Below are positions 55,788-64,000 of a stretch of 64,000 nt of DNA, one piece after another. How positions within the stretch are numbered: position 1 is the first letter of the stretch; every line of letters begins with the position of its first letter. The translations under genes and the position numbers were made by a program. The notes below the pieces were generated by a model. It was not told where the DNA came from and did not search any database. It saw only the letters and a list, made by a program, of their open reading frames with translations. The stretch comes from Chitinophagaceae bacterium (lineage in GTDB: Bacteria; Bacteroidota; Bacteroidia; Chitinophagales; Chitinophagaceae), in the NCBI GenBank assembly GCA_947381435.1, contig CANCVE010000010.1, forward strand, positions 1 to 64,000, given 5' to 3'.

Positions 55788-56729
55788 TTATGATTTCTGT
55801 ATGGTATCAATGATGGCTTGTCCGCCTTGTTCTAATAGAGACTTGGCAGCTAATACACCACCATTATCCGCATCCTCAAAAGAGATCATCTGCTCTACCT
55901 CCGCCTTTGCCGAACCATCTATTGCCACCACATTACCTCTAAAATGTATAGCACCATCTTTCACTTCGGCCAATGCACTAATTGGCGTAGAGCATCCACC
56001 CAATAATACCCTAAGAAAATCTCTTTCTATTTTAGTACAGATAGCTGTATCATTATCATTAAAATGCTGGCAAGCATCAAAACTAAAAGTATCTCCATCA
56101 CGGCTTACTACCATTATTGCCCCTTGTGCAGGTGCAGGCAGCATCCAATCTAAATCAACACTGTTTTCAGGACGAAGATTAATTCGTTCCAATCCGGCAG
56201 CCGCAAATATTGCCCCATGCCAGTTACTTTCTGCTACTTTACGAAGACGTGTATTTACATTACCCCTCAAATTCTCTATTGTATGATTCGGGTAGCGATG
56301 CAACCATTGTGCCTTACGACGTATGCTGCTAGTACCAATAACTAGTTGAGAGTCGAAAGTCGAAAGTTGTAAGTCATCCATCTCTCGACTTTCAACTTTC
56401 GACTTACGACTAACTAATATGTCCTTATAGCTTGCTCTTTTCAACACAGCACTTTGTATTATTCCTTTGGGTAGTTGTGTTGGTACATCTTTCATCGAAT
56501 GAACTGCTATATCTATTCTATCATTCAGTAAAGCCAAATCTAGGCTTCGGGTAAACACACCCTGAACACCCATTTCGTAGAGTGGTGTAACCAAATCTAT
56601 ATCGCCCTCGCTCTTTATGTAAACTAATTCAGCAGCATAACCATTCTCTTTCAAAAGGTTTTGTACAAGCGTTGCTTGCCAAACAGCCAACTGACTTTCG
56701 CGTGTGCCAATACGTATAACTCTTTCCAT
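55788..56729 (-). CDS. hemC: Hydroxymethylbilane synthase with a palindrome-encoded insert
   Basis: 313 aa. R-I-G-T-R-E-S-Q-L-A-V-W-Q-A, H-S-M-K-D-V-P and the dipyrromethane Cys in L-G-G-C-S-T-P-I-S-A are normal. Residues 105-128 (from V-S-R-K-S-K-V-E to F-D-S-Q-L) are encoded by a heptamer-word hairpin at 56346-56416. The same stretch between the conserved A/F-V strand and V-I-G-T-S-S-I-R-R is about 15 residues in E. coli HemC, here about 23. The insertion is in frame and at a surface loop region, so the enzyme is probably active. 15 nt before hemD. Confidence 0.95.
   Translation of the reverse strand: MERVIRIGTRESQLAVWQATLVQNLLKENGYAAELVYIKSEGDIDLVTPLYEMGVQGVFTRSLDLALLNDRIDIAVHSMKDVPTQLPKGIIQSAVLKRASYKDILVSRKSKVESREMDDLQLSTFDSQLVIGTSSIRRKAQWLHRYPNHTIENLRGNVNTRLRKVAESNWHGAIFAAAGLERINLRPENSVDLDWMLPAPAQGAIMVVSRDGDTFSFDACQHFNDNDTAICTKIERDFLRVLLGGCSTPISALAEVKDGAIHFRGNVVAIDGSAKAEVEQMISFEDADNGGVLAAKSLLEQGGQAIIDTIQKS
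56346..56416. repeat. Heptamer-word palindrome H11 inside hemC
   Basis: Forward words GTCGAAA, GTCGAAA, GTTGTAA, GTC at 56352-56375, a 10-nt loop-side segment, then inverted words (CGACTTT, CAACTTT, CGACTTA, CGACTAA) to 56416. The arms pair at about 22 of 24 positions. The vocabulary is that of H6. The reading frame of hemC stays open through both arms. Confidence 0.9.
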
Positions 56730-56768
56730 AATTATTGCTGTTAGTCTCCCTTTAGGGACGGAAGGGTG

Positions 56769-57998
56769 CTAGTTAGCACTGATTGCTATAAACTCATTAA
56801 TAGCTTCTATATAGTTGCATCCACCCTTATTTTCCTTGCGCATGTTTTGCGCCATGTTGTTAATCACTTTCTGTATGCGGGTATTACAATCACAATTGTT
56901 TGTTGTGTGATGGCTATTAGAGTAGCTGATGAACATATCACATTCTTGCATAGCAATCAACTTGCTTTTCACAGCTTTAATTACAGGCACATTCTTGCGC
57001 ATGGCATGCCACTCACTAAATTCGGCAATATGTTCTGCAATAATTGCTTTTGCTTTAGGCACTTCATCAATCCTCATTTGGAGGGTGGCATCATTTATTT
57101 TAGATAAATCATCCACATTTACCAAGGTAATATGTGCCAATTCTTTACAAGTGGGGTTGATATTGTTAGGTATAGATAGATCAATCAAAACCTTACTGTT
57201 GCTATTTGCAAATTGCTCTTTATTAAGGATTGGAGAAGACGCATTAGTAGCTACAATTATTACATCGGCTGCTTTTATTTCATGTTCAATCAATTCATAA
57301 GAACCTACCCTAAGGTTTAGTTCATCAGCCAATTCCTTTGCCTTATCTTCTGTACGATTAATAAGTGTAATGTTGGTATTATTTAAATAATCAACCACAT
57401 TCTTGCAGGTGTTCCTTCCTATCTTGCCAGTACCGAGTAACAATATTTTCTTATCGCTGATGTTTTCTACGTTGTCTTTTAGAAATTGAATAGCTGCAAA
57501 GGAAACCGAAACGGTACCACCACTAAGCTGTGTATTATTCTTGATACTTTTTGATGCTTGGATAACAGAATTTACTAAGCGTTCCATATATCCACCAATG
57601 GAGCCATGTTCTTTTGCAAACTTGAAAGACTGTTTTATCTGACCAATAATCTCATAGTCGCCCAATATTTGAGAATCTAATCCTGCACCAACAGAAAATA
57701 GGTGTTCAATTGCTTCTTTCCCTTTTTTAATGTAGGCTAATTGTTTAAAGGTTTCTTTGCTGCCCGTTGTTTTAGCACATAAAAGGTTTATCAATGCTTT
57801 CGAACTGGTGGCCAAACCATAAATTTCGGTTCTGTTGCAAGTACTAATTACCATTACTTCAGCAATACCTGCTTGCTTGGCATCTGCTATCAATGCACTG
57901 TATTGTTCTGTGCCAATAGCGAATTGTCCCCTGATTGATGCTTCAGTTTTCTTGTAATTTATGCCTGCCGCGTAAAATTGTAGTTCCTGCATATTCAA
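56769..57998 (-). CDS. hemA: Glutamyl-tRNA reductase
   Basis: 409 aa. First committed enzyme of C5 heme synthesis. The catalytic Cys is C54 in S-T-C-N-R-T-E-I-Y; F-S-V-G-A-G-L-D-S-Q-I-L-G-D-Y-E-I-I-G-Q and the NADPH-site G-T-G-K-I-G-R-N follow; I-D-L-S-I-P-N-N-I-N is present. First gene of the hem operon. 39 nt separate it from hemC. Confidence 0.97.
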   Translation of the reverse strand: MNMQELQFYAAGINYKKTEASIRGQFAIGTEQYSALIADAKQAGIAEVMVISTCNRTEIYGLATSSKALINLLCAKTTGSKETFKQLAYIKKGKEAIEHLFSVGAGLDSQILGDYEIIGQIKQSFKFAKEHGSIGGYMERLVNSVIQASKSIKNNTQLSGGTVSVSFAAIQFLKDNVENISDKKILLLGTGKIGRNTCKNVVDYLNNTNITLINRTEDKAKELADELNLRVGSYELIEHEIKAADVIIVATNASSPILNKEQFANSNSKVLIDLSIPNNINPTCKELAHITLVNVDDLSKINDATLQMRIDEVPKAKAIIAEHIAEFSEWHAMRKNVPVIKAVKSKLIAMQECDMFISYSNSHHTTNNCDCNTRIQKVINNMAQNMRKENKGGCNYIEAINEFIAISAN

Positions 57999-58077
57999 TA
58001 CCGTTTAGGTGGTATGCCTTAAGTTACGCAAAAATAGCCTTTGTGGTTTCAGCAGAAATCCAACATTCGTCTATTTA

Positions 58078-58169
58078 ATGTCATTTTTGTGTCATGTTTA
58101 ATGACATAGAATTATTCTCACCAACTATATCGTTTTCTGTTTCGTAATTGAACCCGAACATTACATTTG
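58078..58169. promoter_or_regulatory. hemA-hemH divergent control region
   Basis: ATGTCAT (58078-58084), TGTCAT (58090-58095) and the inverted ATGACAT (58101-58107) form an operator-like cluster 80-110 nt from hemA and 110-140 nt from hemH. TACATTTG at 58162-58169 matches the TAnnTTTG -7 box for hemH, 50 nt before its start. No TTG partner at the usual distance was found. A shared regulator is inferred. Confidence 0.4.
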
Positions 58170-58218
58170 CCAAATAGTTATTATAACAACAGGGTAATAA
58201 AACGCTAAAGGACTAAGT

Positions 58219-59259
58219 ATGATTGATAAAAGCACGATTAAAACAAAGAGAGGTGTCATTTTAATGAACCTGGGCTCGCCAGATAGTACCGCTACAAAGG
58301 ATGTACGGAAATATTTAGCCGAATTTTTAATGGATGGTAAGGTGATAGATATTCCGTATATGGTTAGACTGTTATTGGTTCGTGGCATCATCGTTCCATT
58401 CCGTGCGCCTAAGAGTGCCGAGGCTTATAGAACTATCTGGTGGAAAGAAGGCTCTCCACTTATTCAGCTCACCAAACAACTACAAACCGCTGTTCAGGCT
58501 ACTATGGATGAACCCGTAGAAATAGCGATGCGCTACGGAAACCCAACGCCTAAGTATGCTTACGATAAATTGATTAAAGAAAATCCATCAATTGAGGAGG
58601 TTGTTTTGATGCCTTTATATCCACACTTTGCCATGAGTAGCTACGAAACGGCTGTAGACTACATGAAGGAAGTGCACGAAAAGCAAGGTTATCAGTTTAA
58701 GCTTACTACCGTGAAACCTTACTACAATAACCCGGATTATATCCATGCCTTTGCAGAACATATTCGTCCTTATTTGGAGAAAGATTATGACCATATCTTG
58801 TTTAGTTATCACGGAATACCCGAAAGGCATTTGCTAAAAACGGATCCTACTAAGCAGCATTGCTTGAAGGTGAATGATTGTTGTAGCGTAGATTCTGTGG
58901 CGCATGAAACCTGCTATCGTCATCAGTGTTTAACCACCACCCGACTAACGGCCGAGGCATTGCAGTTGCCACAAGATAAATTTAGTTACTCTTTTCAGTC
59001 GAGGCTTGGAAGAGATCCTTGGTTAAAACCATACACCGACTTCCGATTGAAGGACATGCCGAAGGAAGGCATTAAGAAGCTTTTAGTGATTTGCCCTGCT
59101 TTTGTGAGTGACTGCTTAGAAACTTTGGAAGAAATAGCCATTAGAGGAAAAGAAGACTTTATGGAAGCTGGAGGCGAGGCTTACGAAATGATACCATGCC
59201 TAAACACCGACCCACTATGGGTAGCCGCAGTAAGTAAATGGGTGAAGGAAATAGTGTAG
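58219..59259 (+). CDS. hemH: Ferrochelatase with Cys-rich insertion
   Basis: 346 aa. Inserts Fe2+ into protoporphyrin (or coproporphyrin). V-I-L-M-N-L-G-S-P opens the chain; the metal-site His is in F-S-Y-H-G-I-P-E-R-H, and F-Q-S-R-L-G-R-D-P-W-L and C-L-E-T-L-E-E-I match the E. coli-type enzyme. Relative to E. coli an extra 20 residues after G-I-P-E-R-H carry H-C, N-D-C-C, T-C-Y and H-Q-C: five Cys, enough for a [2Fe-2S] centre as known in some internal-insert ferrochelatases. I recall similar inserts in other Bacteroidota HemH. Confidence 0.96.
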   Translation: MIDKSTIKTKRGVILMNLGSPDSTATKDVRKYLAEFLMDGKVIDIPYMVRLLLVRGIIVPFRAPKSAEAYRTIWWKEGSPLIQLTKQLQTAVQATMDEPVEIAMRYGNPTPKYAYDKLIKENPSIEEVVLMPLYPHFAMSSYETAVDYMKEVHEKQGYQFKLTTVKPYYNNPDYIHAFAEHIRPYLEKDYDHILFSYHGIPERHLLKTDPTKQHCLKVNDCCSVDSVAHETCYRHQCLTTTRLTAEALQLPQDKFSYSFQSRLGRDPWLKPYTDFRLKDMPKEGIKKLLVICPAFVSDCLETLEEIAIRGKEDFMEAGGEAYEMIPCLNTDPLWVAAVSKWVKEIV

Positions 59260-59267
59260 ACTTTTTA

Positions 59268-59305
59268 TTTTACGTAAAACGTACAACTTAAAACGTAAAA
59301 CTCAT
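59268..59305. repeat. Heptamer-word array H12 (GTTTTAC vocabulary)
   Basis: On the minus strand GTTTTAC, GTTTTAA, GTTGTAC, GTTTTAC, GTAAAAT in exact 7-nt steps. It fills the gap between convergent stops (59259 and 59302). Confidence 0.8.
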
Positions 59306-60771
59306 CTAACTACTTTTTTCCGATGGGTATGCTTGTTCAGTATTTTCACATTGGCAGATTTTACGGTATCTCCTTTTTTAGTTTTCCATAAATGAATACG
59401 GGCGTGTTCTGCTGCCTGCTCAATGTTTACTATGGGAAATGGATAATCTCTTCCAATAGAAATATTGGCAAACTGTTGTTCTAAGGCCGACATTTCCCAA
59501 GGAGCATGAATAAATGCTTCGGGCACATTGCCCAATTCTGGCACCCAATTTTTAATAAACAATCCCTTTGGGTCATGCTCCACAGATTGTTTTACAGGAT
59601 TATAAATTCTGATGGTATTAACCCCCATTGTGCCAGCCTGCATCTGAAATTGAGGGTAATGAATGCCCGGCTCATAGTCTAGAAACTGTTGTGCCAAATG
59701 ATGCACACCCGTTTGCCAAGGCTGCCAAAGATGATGCGTGAGAAAAGAAACAAGCATGCTTCGCATCCTAAAGTTTAGGTAGCCCGTTTCGTTTACACAG
59801 CGCATACAAGCATCAATAAGGGGCACGCCTGTTTGTCCCATTTTCCAGGCAGTTACATATTGTTCATTTATTTCTGTACGGATAGCATCGAAACCGGGAT
59901 TCAGGTTCTCAAACTCCATCCTACATTCACTCTCAAACTTCTGAATAAAGTGACAGTGCCACAATAATCTCGAAACAAAAAAGGCAGTATTCCGCTTCTC
60001 ATTCGTATTTTTCTTTTCTTCCTGAACAGCCTGATAAATCTGCTTTATACTAAGGTTTCCCCAAGCCAGATAAGGCGATAGTCGGCTACAGGAGCGTCGG
60101 CTTTCGGCTGGTTTAGGTATAAAGCGAGCATAATTTCTAATTCTATCGGTAATAAAACTAGTTAAATACCGTTGCGCAAAAGCTTCTCCACCAGGCTGAA
60201 TAACAGAGAGATTGGATGGAGCATTATGAAATGTATAAAGCTCATTTTCAGAAAACACATTTGATAGCGATACGGATTTTATTACATTCAACTTGGGATA
60301 CACAATGGGTTGTTCCATTGTTTTAAACCAATCCTTATTCCAAGTTGCCCTTTGTTTCAATCCACGCTGAATGCCGTTAGTAGGATATTCTTTCCAGCTA
60401 ATGCCTTTGGTTTTACAATAGTTAGACACTTGCTTATCAATTTTAAAAGTAACTGCATTGCCAATTTCTTGGTAGGAATAGATGGTTGCTATTTCAAAAT
60501 GTTCACTCAACTGCTGTAACACTTGAATAAAAGAGATGCAAAAAACGTGAATGGAGGAACTATAATTAGATAGGTTTCGATTTAAATCTTGAATAGACTG
60601 CTGCACAAACAGACGGTGACGGGTGCTAGCATCTGGGTATTGCCATATTGCTTCATCAAAACAATACACCAACAATAAAGGCAAACCATCATCAATGGCA
60701 GCTTGCAAAGGCAGATGATCTTTTAAGCGGAGATCACGTTTAAACCAAACGATGTTTATTTTTTCTGTCAC
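59302..60771 (-). CDS. Cryptochrome/photolyase-family flavoprotein
   Basis: 489 aa from a GTG at 60771; an in-frame stop lies 7-9 nt upstream and [11 protein letters not shown] starts at residue 6, so no ATG is possible. The photolyase N-terminal Rossmann-like domain (to about 135) and the FAD domain follow: [38 protein letters not shown] and [13 protein letters not shown]. The D-x-x-x-G-I-H-Y-P-Q in place of the CPD-photolyase W-x-W motif hints at a cryptochrome or atypical photolyase. It ends tail to tail with hemH, separated by H12. Confidence 0.88.
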   Translation of the reverse strand: MTEKINIVWFKRDLRLKDHLPLQAAIDDGLPLLLVYCFDEAIWQYPDASTRHRLFVQQSIQDLNRNLSNYSSSIHVFCISFIQVLQQLSEHFEIATIYSYQEIGNAVTFKIDKQVSNYCKTKGISWKEYPTNGIQRGLKQRATWNKDWFKTMEQPIVYPKLNVIKSVSLSNVFSENELYTFHNAPSNLSVIQPGGEAFAQRYLTSFITDRIRNYARFIPKPAESRRSCSRLSPYLAWGNLSIKQIYQAVQEEKKNTNEKRNTAFFVSRLLWHCHFIQKFESECRMEFENLNPGFDAIRTEINEQYVTAWKMGQTGVPLIDACMRCVNETGYLNFRMRSMLVSFLTHHLWQPWQTGVHHLAQQFLDYEPGIHYPQFQMQAGTMGVNTIRIYNPVKQSVEHDPKGLFIKNWVPELGNVPEAFIHAPWEMSALEQQFANISIGRDYPFPIVNIEQAAEHARIHLWKTKKGDTVKSANVKILNKHTHRKKVVR

Positions 60772-60842
60772 AGAAAGTTAACAGCGCGAATGGTTGAATG
60801 GTTTATTTTAACTAGGATAAAATGGGTTGGGATAGGTACAAA

Positions 60843-60874
60843 AAAAAGAACCTCTACAGCAGTAGAAGTTCTTT
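60843..60874 (-). terminator. Terminator downstream of the sensor kinase
   Basis: AAAAGAAC and GTTCTTTT with an inner TCTAC/GTAGA pairing across a 4-nt loop, A-rich on one side and T-rich on the other. It could stop transcription from the sensor kinase side on the minus strand. Confidence 0.7.
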
Positions 60875-60884
60875 TATGATGGTG

Positions 60885-61067
60885 GTGTGAGCCGTCCCGA
60901 TGGACTTCCACACAAAAAGACTTATTTCCATGAAACTATTGATTTTATTGAATTCTTACACTTGTTTATACTTGTATACATTGGTATATATCGGTTCTTT
61001 TTTGTTGAGACCGCGCACGAAACTGTGCCGGACTACTTTACAACTTCCTGTTAGATGAATGGAAGTT
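60885..61067. other. Structured intergenic segment with three hairpins
   Basis: Between the sensor kinase and the photolyase gene. Hairpin 1 (60885-60913): GTGTG/CACAC with inner GTCC/GGAC. Hairpin 2 (61011-61031): CCG-GCAC/GTGC-CGG with loop GAAACT. Hairpin 3 (61042-61067): AACTTCC/GGAAGTT. The middle (60920-61000) is AT-rich with ACTTGTxTATAC-like repeats. No open frame. Could be a non-coding RNA or a scar of an integrated element; unresolved. Confidence 0.45.
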
Positions 61068-61116
61068 ATCAATTAGGTACTTAAAACCAGTTTTATGTTA
61101 CTTACATTTTAAGCAA

Positions 61117-63993
61117 TCAAGTTTTAATATTAAAAGGAAAATACAACTCACAACGATAACCATGTTGAGCATATTTCGGAATTTGGTCTACAGACATTTT
61201 TACAGCTTCCTTGTACGACTTATTGAATATTTCGACTCTTTCTGCTACCATCTTCAAGCCCAACCCACTACCGGAACTATTTCCTATTGAATTTTCAGGC
61301 AAGGTATTTTCGATTCCAATAATCAGATTATTTGAGTTATCTGATACATATACATCAATCCAAATGGTTCTATTCTCATTTGAATTTGAGTAGCTGTATT
61401 TTAAAGCATTTTCTACCAAAGGTTGTAAAATCATCGGTGGAACTAGTAGATTATATATTTTATCACTCAAATTCTCAGGTAAAAAATAAGTTAGTGCATC
61501 ATCAATTTCAACCCTTGCTGATTCTAGTTGCAGATAGCTTCTTATAAAACTTAACTCTTCTTTTAGATTAACTTTCGGTCTATTAATATTATCGAGGTAA
61601 TATCTATGTAAGTCTGAAAACTGATTAATAGTTCTTATTGCTGAATCATTTTTTTGCTGCAAAACAAGACTGTAAATAAGGTTAAGCGAATTGAAAATAA
61701 AATGTGGGTTTAAATTTTGTTTTAGCAACTGCAACCTATTCTCAAGTATATGTTTTTGATATAGCCTTTTATCTAGTACCATTTTGAATAAAAGAAATCC
61801 AATCATTAGTACAATCAACGTAAGACTTACATAAAAATATGGATTCGACTTTAGAGGTAAATTGATATTCAAATTCAATTCCTTAACTAGTACATCGTTT
61901 ACAAAAACTTTTACCGAATACCCCCCATGTTCCAATCCACTTGCGAACTTGAACTCATCACTAAGGCTATAAAACTGGTTAACAAGTTTACCATCTAGAT
62001 ACAAGTCTAATCTTTTGAGTGTGTGTGATTGAAGCAAATAGTTTGATGACAATACATCAATTACAAATGGATTTTTCTCGTCAAGATCTGTTGTTGGCAA
62101 CTGTGTTACCTTAAAATCTAGCTTATTGATAAAGGTATTTTCTTCTATAGGATTTATTCGGGTTAGATAGTTGCCGTGGTTGAAGTAAATGTATTTTCCG
62201 AATGACTTTGGTTCTTTCTCGTCGCTATAATTCCCTAAGTAAATATAATTTATTGGCAATCCTGTTTTTGGATTTATCTCTAAAAGACTCTTACCATTAC
62301 CGCAGTACAACCTACCACAATTTGCAATTACCCACGTAGGCATAAACTGAGGAACTAATTCTTTAAGGTTTATGTTGAAAATAGGAATGGTAGAAAAATT
62401 ATTAATATTTATCTTGTATCCACTTATTACACCACCTTGATTAAAAAATAGGGTGTCGTGCAAAAGTGTAAATGATTCTGCATTAAGTATTGGTAAATTT
62501 AATGAGTGAGCAATAGTGTCAAAATAGAAGAATCCACTGTAGTTCGAAAAATAGACTAGCCCATTATTAAGATTTTTGTTTAATGTAAGGTTGGTCGGTG
62601 CCTTGATTGTTCTAGAAACTTTAGTTTTAATGTCTACAGATAATATTTGGTCTGCATACTGTGCCAGTAAAATGATTCTACCATTCAAGTATTGGAACTT
62701 ATTATATAAATTATTATCATACTTAGTAATAGGCATTTCCCAAACAGCTGCGTTTTGCTTATAAATAACCACCTTGGTATTATAAAGAATACATACACTA
62801 TCATTGGAAATACAAATAATATCTTTTATCCTCATATTGGGTTCACTAATTCTTATCAGATTACGCCCAATCTTAATTTCCGTTTTATTTAAATAACCTA
62901 ATGAGGCTTGCTTCTGATTGTACAAAACTAGGTTATCCTCATTGGCAGGTATAAAATCATAGTCCGCTGAAATTTCACAAGGTACTTTATACGATTCGTC
63001 AATATGTGGCCAGTAGAACAACCCTCTATTAAGTGTTCCACACCATAATCCATTTACTTTTTTATCGTAACAAAGGCTTTGACCATAAAAGTTTGGAAAA
63101 ACATCTTTTTCTGTCGAAATATTATCTTGATAAATTACACCTTCTTGTAAGCTACCAACATCCCCAGAAGTTAAGAAAACATTTTTTTTAGTAATTGCTG
63201 CTTCCCAAACAGGACGAACTTTATTCCATTTATAGTAATGAAATTGCTGAATATCATTATTTCCTTTTGTTTTGAAGATAGAATAACTAATAGAACCACC
63301 TAGCACCAACATGCTATCTGAATTAGTCAGTGTAAAATAATGATCTAACTCCTTTGCATTATTCATCTCTCCAACTGTGCTGAGCAGGTGTAACGTATCG
63401 TTTTTTAAATAGGATAATTTAGATTTTAAAGGGGCATAGGCACAAGCGTAAATCTTATTATTAAACTTCGCAAAGTCTGTTACAAACCCAGATGGTAAAT
63501 TAGTTACTATTTCATGTATTATCCAATGCCCATTTACATTAGTAAGGTATAATGTTTTTTTAGCTGTCCCTATATAAATTGTATCATCTATTAATTTTAT
63601 TCTCCTGCACAAACCTATTTGGCTAGAGTCTAGATGTTGAGTGATAGAATGAGTTTTAAAATCAAAGAAATAGATACCATTAAATCTAGTGGCTATTACA
63701 GCACTATTTTTATAAAACAATAATGACCATACAGGTTTATTTTTAATGGCAACTGTTAGCTTTTTGTAGGAAGAATCAACGTCATTCAAAATAGTTAATC
63801 CGTCTTCAGTACCTAGCCAAACACTATTATCACGTGGGCATTTCTGAATTGCCCGGATAGTATTCGACTTTAATCCGTTGGAAATATCAAGTTCAGATTG
63901 CAAAAGTTTTGGTTGAGCATAAGCGTTACTAATACCAATAAAAATTAGTAGGTAGATAATTCTTTGAAGCCTTTTCTTGAAACTGGCAGACAT
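61117..63993 (-). CDS. LytS-type sensor histidine kinase with beta-propeller ectodomain
   Basis: 958 aa. Signal or N-terminal anchor at residues 10-27. A periplasmic part of about 680 residues has propeller-type repeats (I-W-L-G-T-E-D-G-L, G-L-W-C-G-T-L-N-R-G-L) and a Y_Y_Y-like beta domain before the membrane segment near 715-735 (Y-F-Y-V-S-L-T-L-I-V-L-M-I-G). The cytoplasmic His_kinase motif L-N-P-H-F-I-F-N-S (His near 761) and the ATPase G box G-S-G-L-G-L-K-M-V-A-E-R-V follow. Typically paired with a LytTR response regulator, which is not in the window and may lie just beyond the right edge. Confidence 0.92.
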   Translation of the reverse strand: MSASFKKRLQRIIYLLIFIGISNAYAQPKLLQSELDISNGLKSNTIRAIQKCPRDNSVWLGTEDGLTILNDVDSSYKKLTVAIKNKPVWSLLFYKNSAVIATRFNGIYFFDFKTHSITQHLDSSQIGLCRRIKLIDDTIYIGTAKKTLYLTNVNGHWIIHEIVTNLPSGFVTDFAKFNNKIYACAYAPLKSKLSYLKNDTLHLLSTVGEMNNAKELDHYFTLTNSDSMLVLGGSISYSIFKTKGNNDIQQFHYYKWNKVRPVWEAAITKKNVFLTSGDVGSLQEGVIYQDNISTEKDVFPNFYGQSLCYDKKVNGLWCGTLNRGLFYWPHIDESYKVPCEISADYDFIPANEDNLVLYNQKQASLGYLNKTEIKIGRNLIRISEPNMRIKDIICISNDSVCILYNTKVVIYKQNAAVWEMPITKYDNNLYNKFQYLNGRIILLAQYADQILSVDIKTKVSRTIKAPTNLTLNKNLNNGLVYFSNYSGFFYFDTIAHSLNLPILNAESFTLLHDTLFFNQGGVISGYKININNFSTIPIFNINLKELVPQFMPTWVIANCGRLYCGNGKSLLEINPKTGLPINYIYLGNYSDEKEPKSFGKYIYFNHGNYLTRINPIEENTFINKLDFKVTQLPTTDLDEKNPFVIDVLSSNYLLQSHTLKRLDLYLDGKLVNQFYSLSDEFKFASGLEHGGYSVKVFVNDVLVKELNLNINLPLKSNPYFYVSLTLIVLMIGFLLFKMVLDKRLYQKHILENRLQLLKQNLNPHFIFNSLNLIYSLVLQQKNDSAIRTINQFSDLHRYYLDNINRPKVNLKEELSFIRSYLQLESARVEIDDALTYFLPENLSDKIYNLLVPPMILQPLVENALKYSYSNSNENRTIWIDVYVSDNSNNLIIGIENTLPENSIGNSSGSGLGLKMVAERVEIFNKSYKEAVKMSVDQIPKYAQHGYRCELYFPFNIKT

Positions 63994-64000
63994 CTATCGT

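Noticed and set aside
60885-60990. tRNA or tmRNA 3' end in the gap before the sensor kinase (minus-strand read ends ...CACCACCA)
   Set aside because: The acceptor-like CTCACAC has a near partner 76 nt away but no T-arm or D-arm can be drawn.

Overview
The window is a low-GC (roughly 38-40 % by eye) chromosomal segment from a member of the Bacteroidota, most likely Chitinophagaceae or a close relative. I infer this from several traits seen together: C-terminal type IX secretion (T9SS) sorting domains on large exported proteins, the local gene pairs rplM-rpsI and rpsB-tsf, a HemH with a Cys-rich insertion, TonB-plug/OMP barrel proteins, weak Shine-Dalgarno signals and TAnnTTTG-like promoter boxes. 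No rRNA, tRNA, CRISPR array, complete insertion sequence, prophage or SusC/SusD pair was seen.

Layout. 1-1.9 kb: two decayed transposases (ISAon1/ISL3-like and IS982). 2.2-10.4 kb: a giant T9SS-exported repeat protein followed by a small PxDGG-type exported protein. 10.6-16.1 kb: a small Cys-rich exported protein, a ModF-like double ATPase, an outer-membrane barrel protein and an unknown 221-aa protein. 16.5-18.9 kb: a PspA group. 19-24.2 kb: rplM, rpsI, rpsB, tsf (minus strand), then a lone korA. 24.8-37.3 kb: a carbohydrate locus for a sulfated, uronate-containing polysaccharide (LacI regulator, KdgF cupin, PL7 lyase, two esterase-like hydrolases, two related sulfatases, a beta-helix protein, DUF1961, lipoprotein RidA). 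37.5-44.2 kb: Sel1, DUF2490, gpsA, a TolC/HlyD pair without its permease, an amino-acid permease. 44.3-49.4 kb: a hicBA pair whose toxin is frameshifted, a GHL10 hydrolase, an MscS channel, icd. 49.5-59.3 kb: a nearly complete C5 heme pathway, hemA-C-D-E-[YhcG-like nuclease]-F-B-L, with hemH divergent. 59.3-64 kb: a photolyase/cryptochrome and a LytS-type sensor kinase.

The most striking signal is not a gene. Two classes of intergenic repeat recur through the whole window. Class 1 is seven arrays with a 21-nt period (one is a 42-nt inverted version). Each has its own unit sequence, almost without indels, and six of the seven lie just 5' of a start codon (28-147 nt). Class 2 is twelve arrays built of 7-nt words, mostly of the form GTYNNNN, with the last letters specific to each locus and usually followed by the same words inverted, so that they fold into hairpins. 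Eleven of the twelve touch or overlap a stop codon; the twelfth lies in frame inside hemC and adds about eight residues to the enzyme. The shared 7/21 arithmetic, the opposite placement at gene 5' and 3' ends, and locus-private sequence within a common grammar suggest one or two unrecognised repeat-generating processes. I know of no formal description of this arrangement, but could not search.

How the genes work together: heme is made from glutamyl-tRNA through protoporphyrinogen precursors by one long operon plus hemH. The carbohydrate locus would cut a uronic-acid polymer outside the cell, remove sulfate and acyl groups and pass unsaturated uronates to KdgF. Exported proteins in both the adhesin and carbohydrate regions use T9SS. 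korA lacks its beta subunit here and the HlyD/TolC pair lacks its inner-membrane partner, so those complexes must be completed from elsewhere.
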